Shown here in pieces: positions 25,258 through 36,818 of a DNA stretch of 64,000 bases (within the stretch, counting starts at the first letter, position 1; every line of letters begins with the position of its first letter). Position numbers and translations under genes: made by a program. Location of the stretch: positions 1,798,001-1,862,000 of the forward strand of contig JAIXMP010000003.1 in assembly GCA_025677815.1 (NCBI GenBank), given 5' to 3'. The notes under the pieces are model-generated. The model had not been told where the DNA came from, searched no databases, and saw only the letters and a program-made list of their open reading frames with translations. The stretch is from Phascolomyces articulosus (lineage: Eukaryota > Mucoromycota > Mucoromycetes > Mucorales > Lichtheimiaceae).

Positions 25258-26514
25258 GGCGCTATTTTTTTATGTTATATATTTCGGTAGAGTGGGGGTA
25301 AAATGGTCTGGCAAAGGCCTTTCAAAAATGGCTGGAAAACAATTTTTTCTTTTTCTTTTTGGGATTTAATTAGCAACCCCCGGAGCAAAAAATAAAAAAT
25401 GGTGGCAAGCTTAAAATTTATGACGCAAACAGCTAAATTATGTCTGTAGGCAATAATTTTTTGTTGGATTTTGATTGGCTCTCCATTTTATAACATTTGT
25501 CCTCCAAGATTAATGCTAGCATGAATAATCGCCATTCGTTTAGCACTCTTCGTACCTATCTTCCTGAGCCACTCTATTTATATGTGTTTGGATCGAATTA
25601 AACAATGCTGGTATGGGTGCAAATTGAAAGGTAAACACCGAAGACTAATGATATCTCGCAAAATCAGAAACTGGATATCATTACTAGTTTTTTTCATTAA
25701 ATCACACTTCAATATGATAGAGGTGATATGACTAAGGTTAGTTTCACAATAAGTTGAGCATAGAACGATATCACCATAATTACTCTCCATATACTCTATA
25801 GTTATAGTCAATACTTAATTCTATTATTAACATTGCCAAGATACTAAGCCAAATAGTGAAGTTAATAAAGCCAGGTTACAAAGAAGCATATTAGTTAGAA
25901 AATATATAAAAACCCATAGATATATTAAATAAAGAATAATCAAGTTATATCTATCTCTTATAAAATAAAAATATCATATCCGAGCAGTAAAGATCTATAT
26001 TAAATTCCAATCGGTACCAGAACAATGGTTGGTAGATGGCAATTTTTTTTTGGAATGAGGTAAAGCAAATTGCAAGTAATCAAATTGATTCAAAACACGC
26101 AGCCATTGCAAAATCGATGTATAGGCTTAAGTAACTGGATTTTGCTGATGGAAATAACAATCAAAATAGTTCATGATATCCAATATTTTCATTATCCGAT
26201 TATGTGAGTTTTGTTGAATAGTCAAAATCAACTTCCCATCCAATTCGTATAATCATCACCTTTTTCTCTTTTATCACATTCTATTGTTTTCTTCGACATT
26301 ACATACATATTTCTCTTATCCTATATTTCACAAAAACTTAAGGATTTTAGTTAGTTTTATCATATATATAGGTTTATCATATTTTAACAATTATCAATAA
26401 ATCAGTTACATTATATTAGTATATAAATTTTCGTATATCAATATATACTTCTAATATCTTTGCTGCTTTGTTCGCGAAACCACATATTTTCCTTCCTCCA
26501 ATCGTGTTGTCAAA
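25258..26514. other. Intergenic region upstream of Rieske gene
   Basis: About 1.25 kb. The first few hundred bases should hold the Rieske promoter; the remainder is featureless AT-rich DNA leading into the decayed gene at 26515. A 77-codon minus-strand frame (25578-25811) has no recognisable family. Confidence 0.5.
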
Positions 26515-28752
26515 ATGTATTTTGACGAAACTCCAGATTCGAAATGGTCTATTAGTATGGCCTATAACAGTTATAAAAAAAACCTGAAAAAGATCGTAGG
26601 CAGCTGTTTCAAATAATTAAAATCTTAAAAGATTGGAAAAAAGTCAGAATGCAAAAAATAGTGCCAAGGCCTGCAATTGGAGAAGAGACTGGTCAAGAAT
26701 CATTCGAAAAGTTCCTGAACGAATTCCTACAAGCCCCTCCTCCACACCTCTTAATTCAACAAACCCAAATATTCATTTTAATGTTGATAACGTTAAAGTA
26801 AAGGAAAATTTGGTTCTTGCTTTCGAGTAAATGAAATGTCGTTTCTGTTTTTGCGTCGTCTGGCGGCGACGCCAAGCCAGGAGCAAGAACACTTCTTTAT
26901 AACAATCAACAATATAAGAAAGGACAAGGACAGCGATTCACCAGGTCAAAAGCTAAAGATTTATTTTTACAAAAACATAGCCGTTATATAAGGCTATGTG
27001 GTGGTGCAGCAAGTGTAACATTCAATACTAAAAATATACTGCGACAGACATGAAATATCAAAGCTGTTACGTTTTCAATATATTTAACTTTTTTTATTTT
27101 GACAAAGTAACAGTGACGGTAACGCGATAACCACATCTTCCAGTTTGATTCCTTCCACCAGTAATGCTCCCATGTCTACCGCTCCTTCATCCACTAACAA
27201 TGCTCCTCCGTTCACTAGTACTGATCCATTTACGGATGATTTATCTTTATTCGATCAGTCATTTGTGATCCAAGATTCAACAGGAACAAAAAGGAACATT
27301 AATTCTATATTGGTAATAAATAAAATTACATGTTTCAATCGTACGCCCCTGTTATTATTGTTAATAACTAACCTATCTAATGCCTTTTGCTTCTTTAGGA
27401 ATTAAATGATGATAGTTTCGATACTCATAAACGTCGACGTTATGTATTGGACTATATGGTGAATGTTGACAGGTGTTGGGAACCACCAACTTATTGGACT
27501 TTAAACAACTTGAACATTACCCAAAAGTTTCAGCAGTTCCGGAATCGGTCTATCCTCTTTGCAGATGCCAAGCATAACACTTCAGACAATCGTCTTCTTT
27601 CGCTAAGCAATATCTTCTCCATCACCCCATCGCAATCGACTTCTTGTTTGCACCGTGTCCACGGATCTTATTACAAGTCCATTGTGAAACTTATTAAATG
27701 TAAACAAGGGCTTCACTCCCATTGTAATGGGGATGGTGCATACCATTATGACGATGTAACCCATGCGGTCAAGGATCAACATATCCGCGGATACGATAAA
27801 TATACGATGTCGTGGATGAACGGATAACTGAACCGCATGGTGTAAATAGAAATATAAGAAACATTAGATATTCTAGTTATTAGTGTAGATTATTTGTATT
27901 TAGTATAGACGTTAGATTAGCCCCTTATATTTCAACGTATATAAAAAGAAGGATCTTGTAGACCAAGATCCCAAATTGCTGGTGAAGAAACTCTATGCTT
28001 TAATTCGAAAATTTGGCAACGCATCAGCAGCAGCATTTGGCGAAGGAGACTCCGATGACGACGAAGACAATGATGATAATGGCAAAAATTACCACAACCA
28101 CACCAACACCATCGGTGAAAATAATGGCTCGGACGATCACAGCAACGACGATGATGATGAGAATGTTGATGATTTGTTATTGACTACTAATATCCTTGAT
28201 AACCTGGTCGGTGCGTTTCAGAATTGGATTGATAATTATGTTTTCGAGTCAACTTTCATACAACAACATTTATCACCTTTTATGATCCCAGTATTCCAAA
28301 GACTCTCCATTACATTACAACTAGGGGGAACGCACATTAACAATGATCCAACATCTTTATTAGCTAACTATGTCGGTACATACCAAACCACAAGTGGCGA
28401 TAAGTTTATGTTCTTTCCTGTGAAGTCAAAACATTTGGTAAAAAATGAAGCTCTCAAGTACAATCGGATTTCACAAAACTTGGAAAGGAGTTGACGCAGA
28501 TGGTGGACAAGTTGTTGGATTATGGGGTAGAATCACCTGGTGTAGTTGGAGTGCTAGTTGAGGGCCATAGCATGAAGACATACTCGATGCGTTTAATTGA
28601 ATATGGTTGTTATATATTTTATGAACATGGCTTGTTAACATTATTGCAGTCACTACAAGATGTACATGGAGCGCTGATCATTATTGAACACTTAATTCAA
28701 CTTGGAAACATCTTACAAGGCACGCTCCAAAATATTGATACACGAGCTATTA

Positions 28753-28775
28753 CAATACCCGCTCGCTAAACCGGT
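28753..28775 (+). repeat. Left terminal inverted repeat of the pogo-like element
   Basis: 23 bases, preceded by TA; 22 of 23 match the reverse complement of 29404-29426. It supplies the TAA stop (28767-28769) that now ends the interrupted reading frame. Confidence 0.9.
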
Positions 28776-29403
28776 AAACAAAATATGTGATGAACTGTAC
28801 CGGTTTAGCGAAGTACCGGTTAACTTTTGAAACCTCGTTGACAGTAGAATATGCTGGAAGATGGATCTAGGTTGTACAATATAAAAGGATCCAAAATGTT
28901 TATTGTAAATAATGATATTCTTATTTTATTTCATTATATTTTATTTTCATTGATATGGGCAAAAAAAGTACATTGACAAATCGTCAAAAGCTTGCTATTT
29001 GTATTAAGAAAAAGAGCCTAAGATTACTCAATCCGAACTTGCCAAATGGGCCAAAGATGAGTTCAAATTGAGAAGGTTCCTGGCCAGCAGACAATCAGCG
29101 ACATATTGAAGAACAAAAATGAACTTATGGGCATGACAGAGAATAATCTTGAATCTAAAAGCTTCGAAACCCTGCACTTCCAGAGCTAGTAGAATCATTA
29201 CTTGCTAACTATGTCATAGTTATGGCTAAGACAAGTCAGCCCATCTGTACCTTACTGATTTTGCTTTACATAAAAATACCTAAATAAAAAATAAAAATTA
29301 TATATATTATAACACTAGTAAATATTTGGACCAGTCTACCGGATACCAGTTTAACGAATCACCGGTATTTTACTATGTATATAAAAAATAATTGAGAGAT
29401 TGT

Positions 29404-29426
29404 ACCGGTTTAGCGAGCGGGTACTG
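29404..29426 (-). repeat. Right terminal inverted repeat of the pogo-like element
   Basis: 23 bases, followed by TA at 29427-29428. One mismatch to the left repeat. Confidence 0.9.
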
Positions 29427-29511
29427 TATTACTGGTACACCTAACAATACTCCTGTCCATTGGAAGCGACAATCATCCGGCACCCCTTTACGTACAAATG
29501 AAGAACGATGA

Positions 29512-30310
29512 AATGTTTTTTTATTTCACTTAAATATACCTCTTTTTATTTACTTCTCATTATTAGTTACTCTCTCGCACATTTGATCCATTTAGTATCT
29601 TCATATTGTAGCAACTACTAATCATAAATAAATATATATATATCTGTATCCTCGAAGTACCTCCCCTCCATTATTGTATAATTTCAAAATAAGTGACTTG
29701 CCAAATCAATCATTCTTTTTAATATTACCATAATTTTTTTTTTCATTGTGATGCTTTCTTCTTATTTACTTACATTCCATCTAATAATCATAATAATAAT
29801 ATTTTCTCATTTCAAAATAATAAAAAGTCTTATTATTACCATACCAAAAATTTGAAGCTTCGTTTATGATATATTTGATTTGATATGAAACGTGCAACTC
29901 TAAAAACCAAGTCTGATGACTTTGATATTGCTTGTCATTGGGCACAAGTTAAAAAAATATATATTGCTCTATTGGTATATACTATAATATCCTACAAATA
30001 CATAGTCATTATATAATGATAATATACATATATATATTTATATATATAAAAACCTCTTTCAATATCCATTGTATAAATATATAACAGTTTAACATTTGAA
30101 ATAAAGAGTTTATTGTTATAAATAATATGTTCATTACCAACTATCATCATGATCTTTCTATCCCATACGTCGCATCAAATAGAACGTACTAGGTAATCTA
30201 AAATTGAGAGAGAAAAAAAACAAAATTATATCGTCAAGTAGAACCAATAACAGCAGCAAAACAAAAACTTTGCGCAATAAGGGCATATAAATAATTTAAA
30301 ATAGATCACG
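29512..30310. other. AT-rich spacer between two gene relics
   Basis: About 800 bp of very AT-rich DNA with TA-rich simple sequence (about 29630-29645 and 30028-30050). No gene seen. Confidence 0.5.
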
Positions 30311-30923
30311 TTGGATGATCTTTGGAAGAAAGTGAACGAACAAGAATCCAACCCAAAACATGATCCAGAGGTTTATTGGTTGAAAACCTCGATCATAAAT
30401 GCACTGGAACTATACTATTGTGATTTTTTAAAGAAAGATGTAAAATTAGAGGCACGCATACTCCATCGTGTGTGGTGGATAGTTTATTTATGCTTCGACA
30501 ATGATTCGAGGATAACTGTTACTAGGTACACATTGAATCTTCCTTTAATTATTTTTACCATCATAGTTAACAAGATTATAAAAAAATCTGATGTATTTGG
30601 TACAGTGGTGAAAAAACAAGCTATGCATCAACGTTACGAAAGAAATCAACCCAAAAAGAAGAACCAATTAAAGCACCTAGGCGATTTTTTGGGACAGGAA
30701 CTGATCTTTTATTTTGTACATCTCTCACAATGAATGAATATTGATAGTAACAAGACAATTAATGAACTCGAGTTGAAGTGCCCCAAAACGATGGAAGATA
30801 ATATGCTATTACGAATGGTGCGAATATATCCCGGCATACAACATGATCTAATGACTTGTGACTTCAATATATCTGGTATACTGTTTTTAATGGTCATAAT
30901 AATAATATATATTGGTTTTTAAA
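30311..30923 (+). pseudogene. Second gene relic, same family style
   Basis: Protein-like sequence begins near 30311 (MDDLWKKVNEQESNPKHDPE, then RILHRVWWIVYLCFDNDSR), is broken by an AT-rich stretch at about 30525-30590 that may be an intron, and continues as ERNQPKKK. The best frame then shifts to APRRFFGTGTDLLFCTSLT with stops just after, and shifts again to INELELKCPKTMEDNMLLR and a hydrophobic ending. At least two frame changes and several stops make it a pseudogene. The TDLLF and ELELK blocks have the spacing of a PD-(D/E)xK-like core, which is speculation. I take it as a fragment of a gene related to the decayed one at 26.5-29.5 kb; the family is not identified. Confidence 0.5.
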
Positions 30924-33588
30924 GCAATGTCTAGTACATACAAATCATCCGAATATTAAAACGCTGCTATGAAATATTACAAACAGCTACGAGCCCCATT
31001 TATTCCCGTTACGATTGGTGGTGAGATCACTTATTAAAAAGAAAAGAACAAATATTCAAGTCATCCAATTATACTATTTTTATCTTATTAATACATCTGG
31101 TCCCCTACAATTACATACGTATGTACCCAGGTTAGTAGGAGATTTGATAATATATGACTGTACAAACGGATTTCCTTTGAAATGCAGGTAAATAAGAGTC
31201 ATGAAAAGAAATGCAAGAGTTTCTATATATTATTATACAGAATGTGATGATGGTTTCAGATTGATATTTTTAGGTGGGTAAAAAAAGAAAAGAGAGAGAG
31301 AGAATGACTTTAAATGAAACAAGCTAATCAGAATCATTTTTTATTCGGTCAATGCCATATTTTTGACCGCGCTCTCTCTCTCATTGCATATTGTCGATAA
31401 GGCGCTTAATATATAGTAGTCATGAGAATCCAGAAAATCGCTTCATTTTTTTTTAATATATATAAAAACATGGGAAAAAATTGGGAAAAAATAAGTAGTC
31501 ATCTATCTGTGTGAGATAAAAAGAAAATGGTTTATAAATCATACGATTTTATGATCAAAAAAAGAAAATGGGATAGAAATTCTTGTTACTACGACGTTAC
31601 GTGTTTAATAATACTTTATCATCTTTTTTTTTCTCTGAATAGGATGAGTTTAGGATATATGCTAATGCGAAGATGAAAAAAGACTATATATAGAAACTTT
31701 TTTTTAAAAGTTATCCGACATGCATATAAACACATGGTCCTCTCCAAATTGAATTGGAAAAAGAGGGAGTCAAAAAAAAAGGAGGTGAGCTTTTTAATCA
31801 CTTCAAACTATTTCTAAGTTTCATGTGGCTGTTTTTATATAATTCACATCAAAAATTAAATGGCATTGAATATTCATTGACAATATTGCAATTGCAAATA
31901 TTTCTTATATCAAGTTTTCATAGAATTAAAGAATATCATCCATCGTTTTGTCTAGAATTGGTAGTTCTTTTAAACATAAACTTAAAATAGTAAAAACAAG
32001 AAGAAATAACGACGGTAACAGTGTACAAAAACCTTATATTGTAAACTATAAAAAAAACTATGGTTGCTAAGCAAGTGTATATGGTACGTATTATAACAAG
32101 TGTTGTTCTTGTTGTAAAATGAATTGACTCTCCGTTTCTAACGTATAGATTTTTATTTTATTTTTATGTTTGAATTAAAAATGGAATTTAATTATTATTA
32201 TAGGAGAGAAAATGATGGGATGAGATGATGATCCTTATTACTTTTGTGGCTTTCTCATTTACTATCATTAACGATCGACAAAAGTGTTCTTATTATACAT
32301 ACACGTGTCAAACATAAATAGTGAAGAAGGTGTAAGTGTTTTTCGTTGTTGTTATTGATCCCAACATTTTATAATGAATAACTTTGATAAATTTGACATA
32401 TAGCACGATCATTATCCTTCATATAGAAGGTTTTTTTTTTGTTTTTGTTTTTATAGTAAAGAATAACAACCGACAATTCGTTCTTGTTTGTTTATCGTTC
32501 TATCATCCTTTAACAAGTAGTAAGTAAAAAAAAAGTTGTACAAAGAGAAAGACAAAATAGAATATCACCGGGTAAAATATAAAATTTTTATTGCCATTTA
32601 GCCCATCCTCCTCTTTCTAATACAATTTTTGTCGTAAGTATTTTCGTTATAATGATGATAATTTCATTAGTATTAGCTTTTAGTTTTATTGAATTGACAA
32701 CTAAAGACCAAACCGAAAAGGGGATAGTCTGCATTTAACCCTATAATTCTACTCCCTTGGCAATTGGATAATAAAAATAATATATAAACAATAAAAATCA
32801 TAAAAGATGATGATCTCTTTCTTCCCCTCTTATGCTGATGATTATTATTAATTATGATTTATTTAGTTATTTAGTCGTTTTATAAATGAAAATAACCCCG
32901 AATTAAAAAATGATATTCATCCATTTCATAAGTTATTATTAGTTATAGTAGTATATATTCCCCCTTTCTTTCAGAAAAGATAAAGACCTTTCAAGTAAAA
33001 GTCAAGTCCGCCCGAGGGTCTAAAATAGACTCTATGTTAACCCATCTTAAGGCCCATTTGCCGATCTGTACGTACCAATATTTTTTTTTTCAGTCGGAGG
33101 TCTTTTATTATTATTACATGTTGTAGTCTCGTTTGTGTTATAATAATAGACTATTCAATTCAATTAGTTTCACTTGTTTTTAATGCTATTCGATTTATAA
33201 ATGGATGAGTGAATTGGGTTTTATAAATATAAAGATAAAATAATTCAATCCAATCGAATCCAATTATTCTATCATTCATAATAAGAATAAAATAATGGTC
33301 TGTTCAAAATATATATATTATAATAAGAACAAAAAATCATCTTTGTGAAACAGTTCTCCGTGGACTCGTGTTGAGCATCTTGATTAAGAACCGAATCCAA
33401 GTAACGCTCTTTATAAAAAAAAAGCGCGGGTATTGGTTTTTGGTGTTACTATAGCAACTTTGTAGCAAAATGGGTCATGGTAAACCAACCGCCGTAGTCA
33501 TAGTAACCAAACCCTTTAGTATATATATGAATAAGATAATAATAGGAGTGGCCACGAGATTTTATTTTTTTGGCTAATTTAAAATAGA
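30924..33588. other. Large gene-free AT-rich region
   Basis: About 2.7 kb with no supportable gene. Reading frames are short and low-complexity. The right-hand part presumably contains the promoter and a long 5' leader of the C2H2 gene. GA/CT microsatellites occur near 31291-31303 and 31371-31381. Confidence 0.5.
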
Positions 33589-33947
33589 ATGTTACACACA
33601 ATTCGAGCGATCAACATGGTAAGCAAGCCCTTTTATCCTTTGATCGTCTTCTTTTTCCTCCTTTTTTTTTATTATATATATATTTTCTTCTTTTTCTTCT
33701 ATATCACTTTTCTTCTTCTTCTTTTCTTTTTTCTTTTTTTTTCTCTTCAACTCCATTCCTTCCCTTTTACTTATTGATTCCTCCAATCTCATCCCATTTT
33801 ACAACACTTCTTATTTTTTTTTGTTTTCTCCATTCATTGTCAATTAAAAAAATACATACTCCATTGGAACTTTACCATCTTTTTTTTCAGTTACCATATA
33901 ATACATTCCCCTTTTTATTATACAAATTCGATCATGGAAAAACCTAA
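33589..33947 (+). promoter_or_regulatory. Possible 5'-leader intron and overlapping upstream ORF
   Basis: ATG 33589 opens 10 codons that end at a good donor (CAACATG then GTAAGC, 33619). A long pyrimidine tract and a CAG acceptor at 33888-33890 follow. If spliced, the small frame continues for 18 more codons and stops at 33945-33947, out of frame and overlapping the main ATG at 33934. Such a 28-codon overlapping uORF would be expected to lower translation of the zinc-finger protein. It depends on transcription starting upstream of 33589, which is not visible. Confidence 0.4.
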
Positions 33948-35413
33948 ACTTCCTTCTATTCAATTGATGCTTCAAGGCATGGGTGCTGAAGGTAATAATA
34001 ATAACAATCATTATCATCATAGATGAAAGCTCCTTTTTTTTTAATCATCATTATTAAAAAAAATTAATAGATAAAACAACGATTCCACCAACCAGTGAAC
34101 ATCATCATCAAACAAATACCATGGGTGGTAATAGTGGCGTCGTTGGAGGAGGTCATAAACGTCATGCATCCGATTTAATGACGACCCCTCAACCACATTC
34201 TCCTCCTTCCATGACTTTGTATCCTCATCCAGAGATGACAATGGGTGGATTACCTGGACATATGCAAAAGTTATCGATTTCCAATAATCAACAACCACCT
34301 GTAGCAGCCACACCCATTGAACCTACCATTTTTCATCACCACCATCATCATGAATTAGCCCCTCCCAATTCATTACGCCCTACTGCTCAAGGGTATCATT
34401 TCCAATCACCTACTTCCATGTTATTACAACAACATCGATCTCCTCGAAATATGCACTCGCGTTCCTTTTCCGATTATTCTCATCCATACCCAACACCGCT
34501 TTATTCCGCTACCAGTACAACAAAAACACCATCTCCGATGAACGAGAATAACAACCGTAGTACTTCGAATAATAATAATGCTAATAATAATAACAACACG
34601 AGTCATAGTCATACCTTAAATAATACGAGTAGTAATACCATGTCAAGACCTCAATATTTACAAACACCAGGATATCATCGTCGTGCTATTTCTACCAATA
34701 CATTGGATTTGATTCTTCAACCTACATTACAACGACCTATGGATTATCATCATCATCATCCTTCAGGTCCTCCTCCTCCGCAATTATATGCCTCCTCTTC
34801 CACCACGACTTCTACCAGTGCTACTCATATCACACCTACTTCTCCTGTGATGAGTGATGGTGAAATGAGTGGTCATGGTTATAATGGTGGTGGTGCCGAT
34901 AATGAAAGTCATCATTCGGATTCCAGTGATAAAGTGACCACAACGCCTCAACCTCGAAAGGAATCGGGTAGTAATAAATATCATTGTCCTTATTGTGATA
35001 AGGGATTCAGTCGTCCTTCTTCCCTTCGTATTCATACTTATTCTCATACAGGAGAAAAACCTTTTGTATGTCCTGAACCTGGCTGTTCAAGAAAATTCAG
35101 TGTACAAAGTAATATGCGTCGTCATTTACGTGTACATCGTTTGGGTCGTACTACAAAACGTATCACTACCAATACTATTCCTCCTTCATCGTCTAATCAT
35201 TCCATGGATTCTTCTTCCGCAACGTCGACAACAGCTACTACGACAACTATGGAGCAACGACGTATGACATCCACAAAACCTATTGCTGTAAAACCAGCAA
35301 GTTGGGTTCAACCTCAAGAACAACATCATCATCATCCATCACTTCATCTTCATCATCATCCACATCATCTTTCTGCTTTTAACTTGCCAAGTTTGACACA
35401 TGATGACCATTAA
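33934..35413 (+). CDS. C2H2 zinc-finger transcription factor
   Basis: Two exons (33934-33991 and 34071-35413) join in phase to 466 aa. It begins MEKPKLPSIQLMLQGMG, a short conserved-looking motif. Residues ~30-320 are low-complexity (His, Pro, Ser, Thr, Asn), typical of fungal activation or scaffold regions. Two tandem C2H2 fingers follow: CPYCDKGFSRPSSLRIHTYSH (Cys ~325 to His ~345) and, after the TGEKPF linker, CPEPGCSRKFSVQSNMRRHLRVH (Cys ~353 to His ~375). The second finger has a four-residue Cys spacing. The tail is again Ser/Thr- and His-rich. It should be a nuclear, sequence-specific DNA-binding protein; the target cannot be stated. Confidence 0.9.
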
Positions 35414-35634
35414 AAAAAAAGAAAGATATTCTCTTGACGATACTAGGATGATAGCTTTTTTTTCTAGATTCTCTCTTTTTTTTTACCCTCACCCACCCAA
35501 TCTTTACTCATTTACTTCATTTTTATAATCATTTTTGTAATCGTTTGTTTATTATATTATTATTATTATTATTATTTATTCTATTTTTTTTTTGTAGCAT
35601 CATATACACTCTCACCCAATCTCTGTCTCTGTTT

Positions 35635-35638
<4 letters not shown>

Positions 35639-35675
<37 letters not shown>
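35639..35675. repeat. (TC)n microsatellite
   Basis: An uninterrupted TC dinucleotide run of about 18 units in the 3' region of the C2H2 gene. Confidence 0.9.
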
Positions 35676-35677
<2 letters not shown>

Positions 35678-36665
35678 CTAGTATTTTATTTTCTTCTTCA
35701 TAGTACTACTCTCATAGCTACTACTATATACTATACAGTCAATAACTTTTGTTCTTCTTTTTTTGAACAAAAGTATTCAAAAAGAATTGTTCTTATTTTG
35801 TAATTTGTTGTATTGAATCTTGTAGTTTCTACAAAAAAAAAAAAAAAGAAAAAAGAAAAAAAAGATACATACACCCTCTCCAATTTGATATCTTTTTTGT
35901 CAGTGTCTCTTTTTTTTAAACCCTTTTTTTGACAAATGATTATTAAAAAAATATAACACGTTTGGTGATGACTGGATCATCCATCTTTTTTTTTTCTCCA
36001 TATTTTCTAAATATACCTCTCTGTTCCATAGTTTTGATTTCAATGATATCATGATGCATTTGATCCGCCCTCCCCTCAACTTTATATATTGGATAAAAAA
36101 AAGTGTTTACTCCTTAATCAATCATAATAATAAACTTTTTTTCTTCTTTTTTTATTGTTATTATTATGATTTCATCATGAAGGAGAAAAAATATGTATCG
36201 TGTTTTTTGTGCGATAAGTAATGTATATATATATATATATATATTTATATAAAGGGATATCAAAAGAAAAATGAATGGATAAATAATAATAATAGTAATA
36301 AAAGTGAGGAAAAAAAAGAAGTGTGTGTGTATGTGTGTGTATGTACATATTTATATACTTTAAAGTGAATAATATGGTGTTCAAAAGAAAACTGTATAAA
36401 AACAACAACAACAGCAACACTTTTGGTTGTTATTGTTATTGTTGTTTTTTTTCCTGCATGTCATCAATAAGTGTAATAATAATAATAATAATGGATTGTG
36501 AAATAGGATTGGATTGGAAGAGAGTTGGATTCTACTTTTGTAAATTATGTATAAAATACCTTTTTTGGGGTTGGAACTGGGGGATGCATTGATAAAGAAA
36601 GAAAGAAAATCAAAAAGATATAGGCGTTATATAATGATTTGTTGTGTGATGGATGGGTTTTTGGA

Positions 36666-36667
<2 letters not shown>

Positions 36668-36700
<33 letters not shown>
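36668..36700. repeat. (TA)n microsatellite
   Basis: About 16 TA units downstream of the PAS gene. Confidence 0.9.
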
Positions 36701-36702
<2 letters not shown>

Positions 36703-36818
36703 TTGAATAATGATGAATTGGGATTGGATGGTTTGCTGCTGAAGAAGAAGAAGAAGAATAGTAATAAAAGAGGAATTAACATACACATCGTGAAGAAAAA
36801 AAAAATAATGTATTTTTT

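Larger units (their letters stand above)
28753..29426 (+). mobile_element. Internally deleted pogo/Tigger-like (Tc1-mariner) DNA transposon
   Basis: A 674-bp element bounded by 23-base terminal inverted repeats (28753-28775 and 29404-29426) that differ at one position, and flanked by TA on both sides (28751-28752 and 29427-29428), the Tc1/mariner-pogo target duplication. The repeats begin CA(A/G)TACCCGCTCGCTAAA, like the CAGT ends of pogo/Tigger elements. Related ACCGGTTTAGCG-like boxes sit subterminally. Inside, from ATG 28955, is a frameshifted remnant of a CENP-B/Tigger-type DNA-binding domain: TNRQKLAICIKKK, then ITQSELAKWAKDEFKL, QQTISDILKNKNEL and NPALPELVESLLANYV in different frames. 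The catalytic DDE region is absent, so the copy is non-autonomous. Confidence 0.88.
26515..29511 (+). pseudogene. Decayed gene split by a pogo-like transposon
   Basis: Coding-like blocks follow one another on the plus strand but cannot form one intact product. An N-terminal piece starts at ATG 26515 (MYFDETPDSKWSISMAYNSY) and shifts frame twice before HFNVDNVKVKENLVLAFE and a stop near 26828. A second block (27145-27309, donor GTAATA, acceptor at about 27399, then to 27827) includes KRRRYVLDYMVNVDRCWEPP and LLSLSNIFSITPSQS. A third (27970-28493) has a Asp/Asn-rich stretch, then shifts by -1 near 28490 into ESPGVVGVLVEG. This last frame runs into the transposon at 28753 and resumes beyond it (TGTPNNTPVHWKR) to a stop at 29509-29511. 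From memory the blocks resemble large multi-copy Mucoromycota families of unknown function; this is unverified. Confidence 0.65.
35414..36818. other. Convergent intergenic region with microsatellites
   Basis: About 1.4 kb between the 3' ends of the C2H2 gene (+) and the PAS gene (-). It contains a TC repeat (35639-35675), TA repeats (about 36223-36244 and 36668-36700) and many A/T runs. Reading frames here are repeat artefacts. Confidence 0.6.

Noticed and set aside
35414..36818. Hydrophobic and poly-Tyr/Ile reading frames in the C2H2-PAS spacer
   Set aside because: They translate microsatellites and homopolymers.
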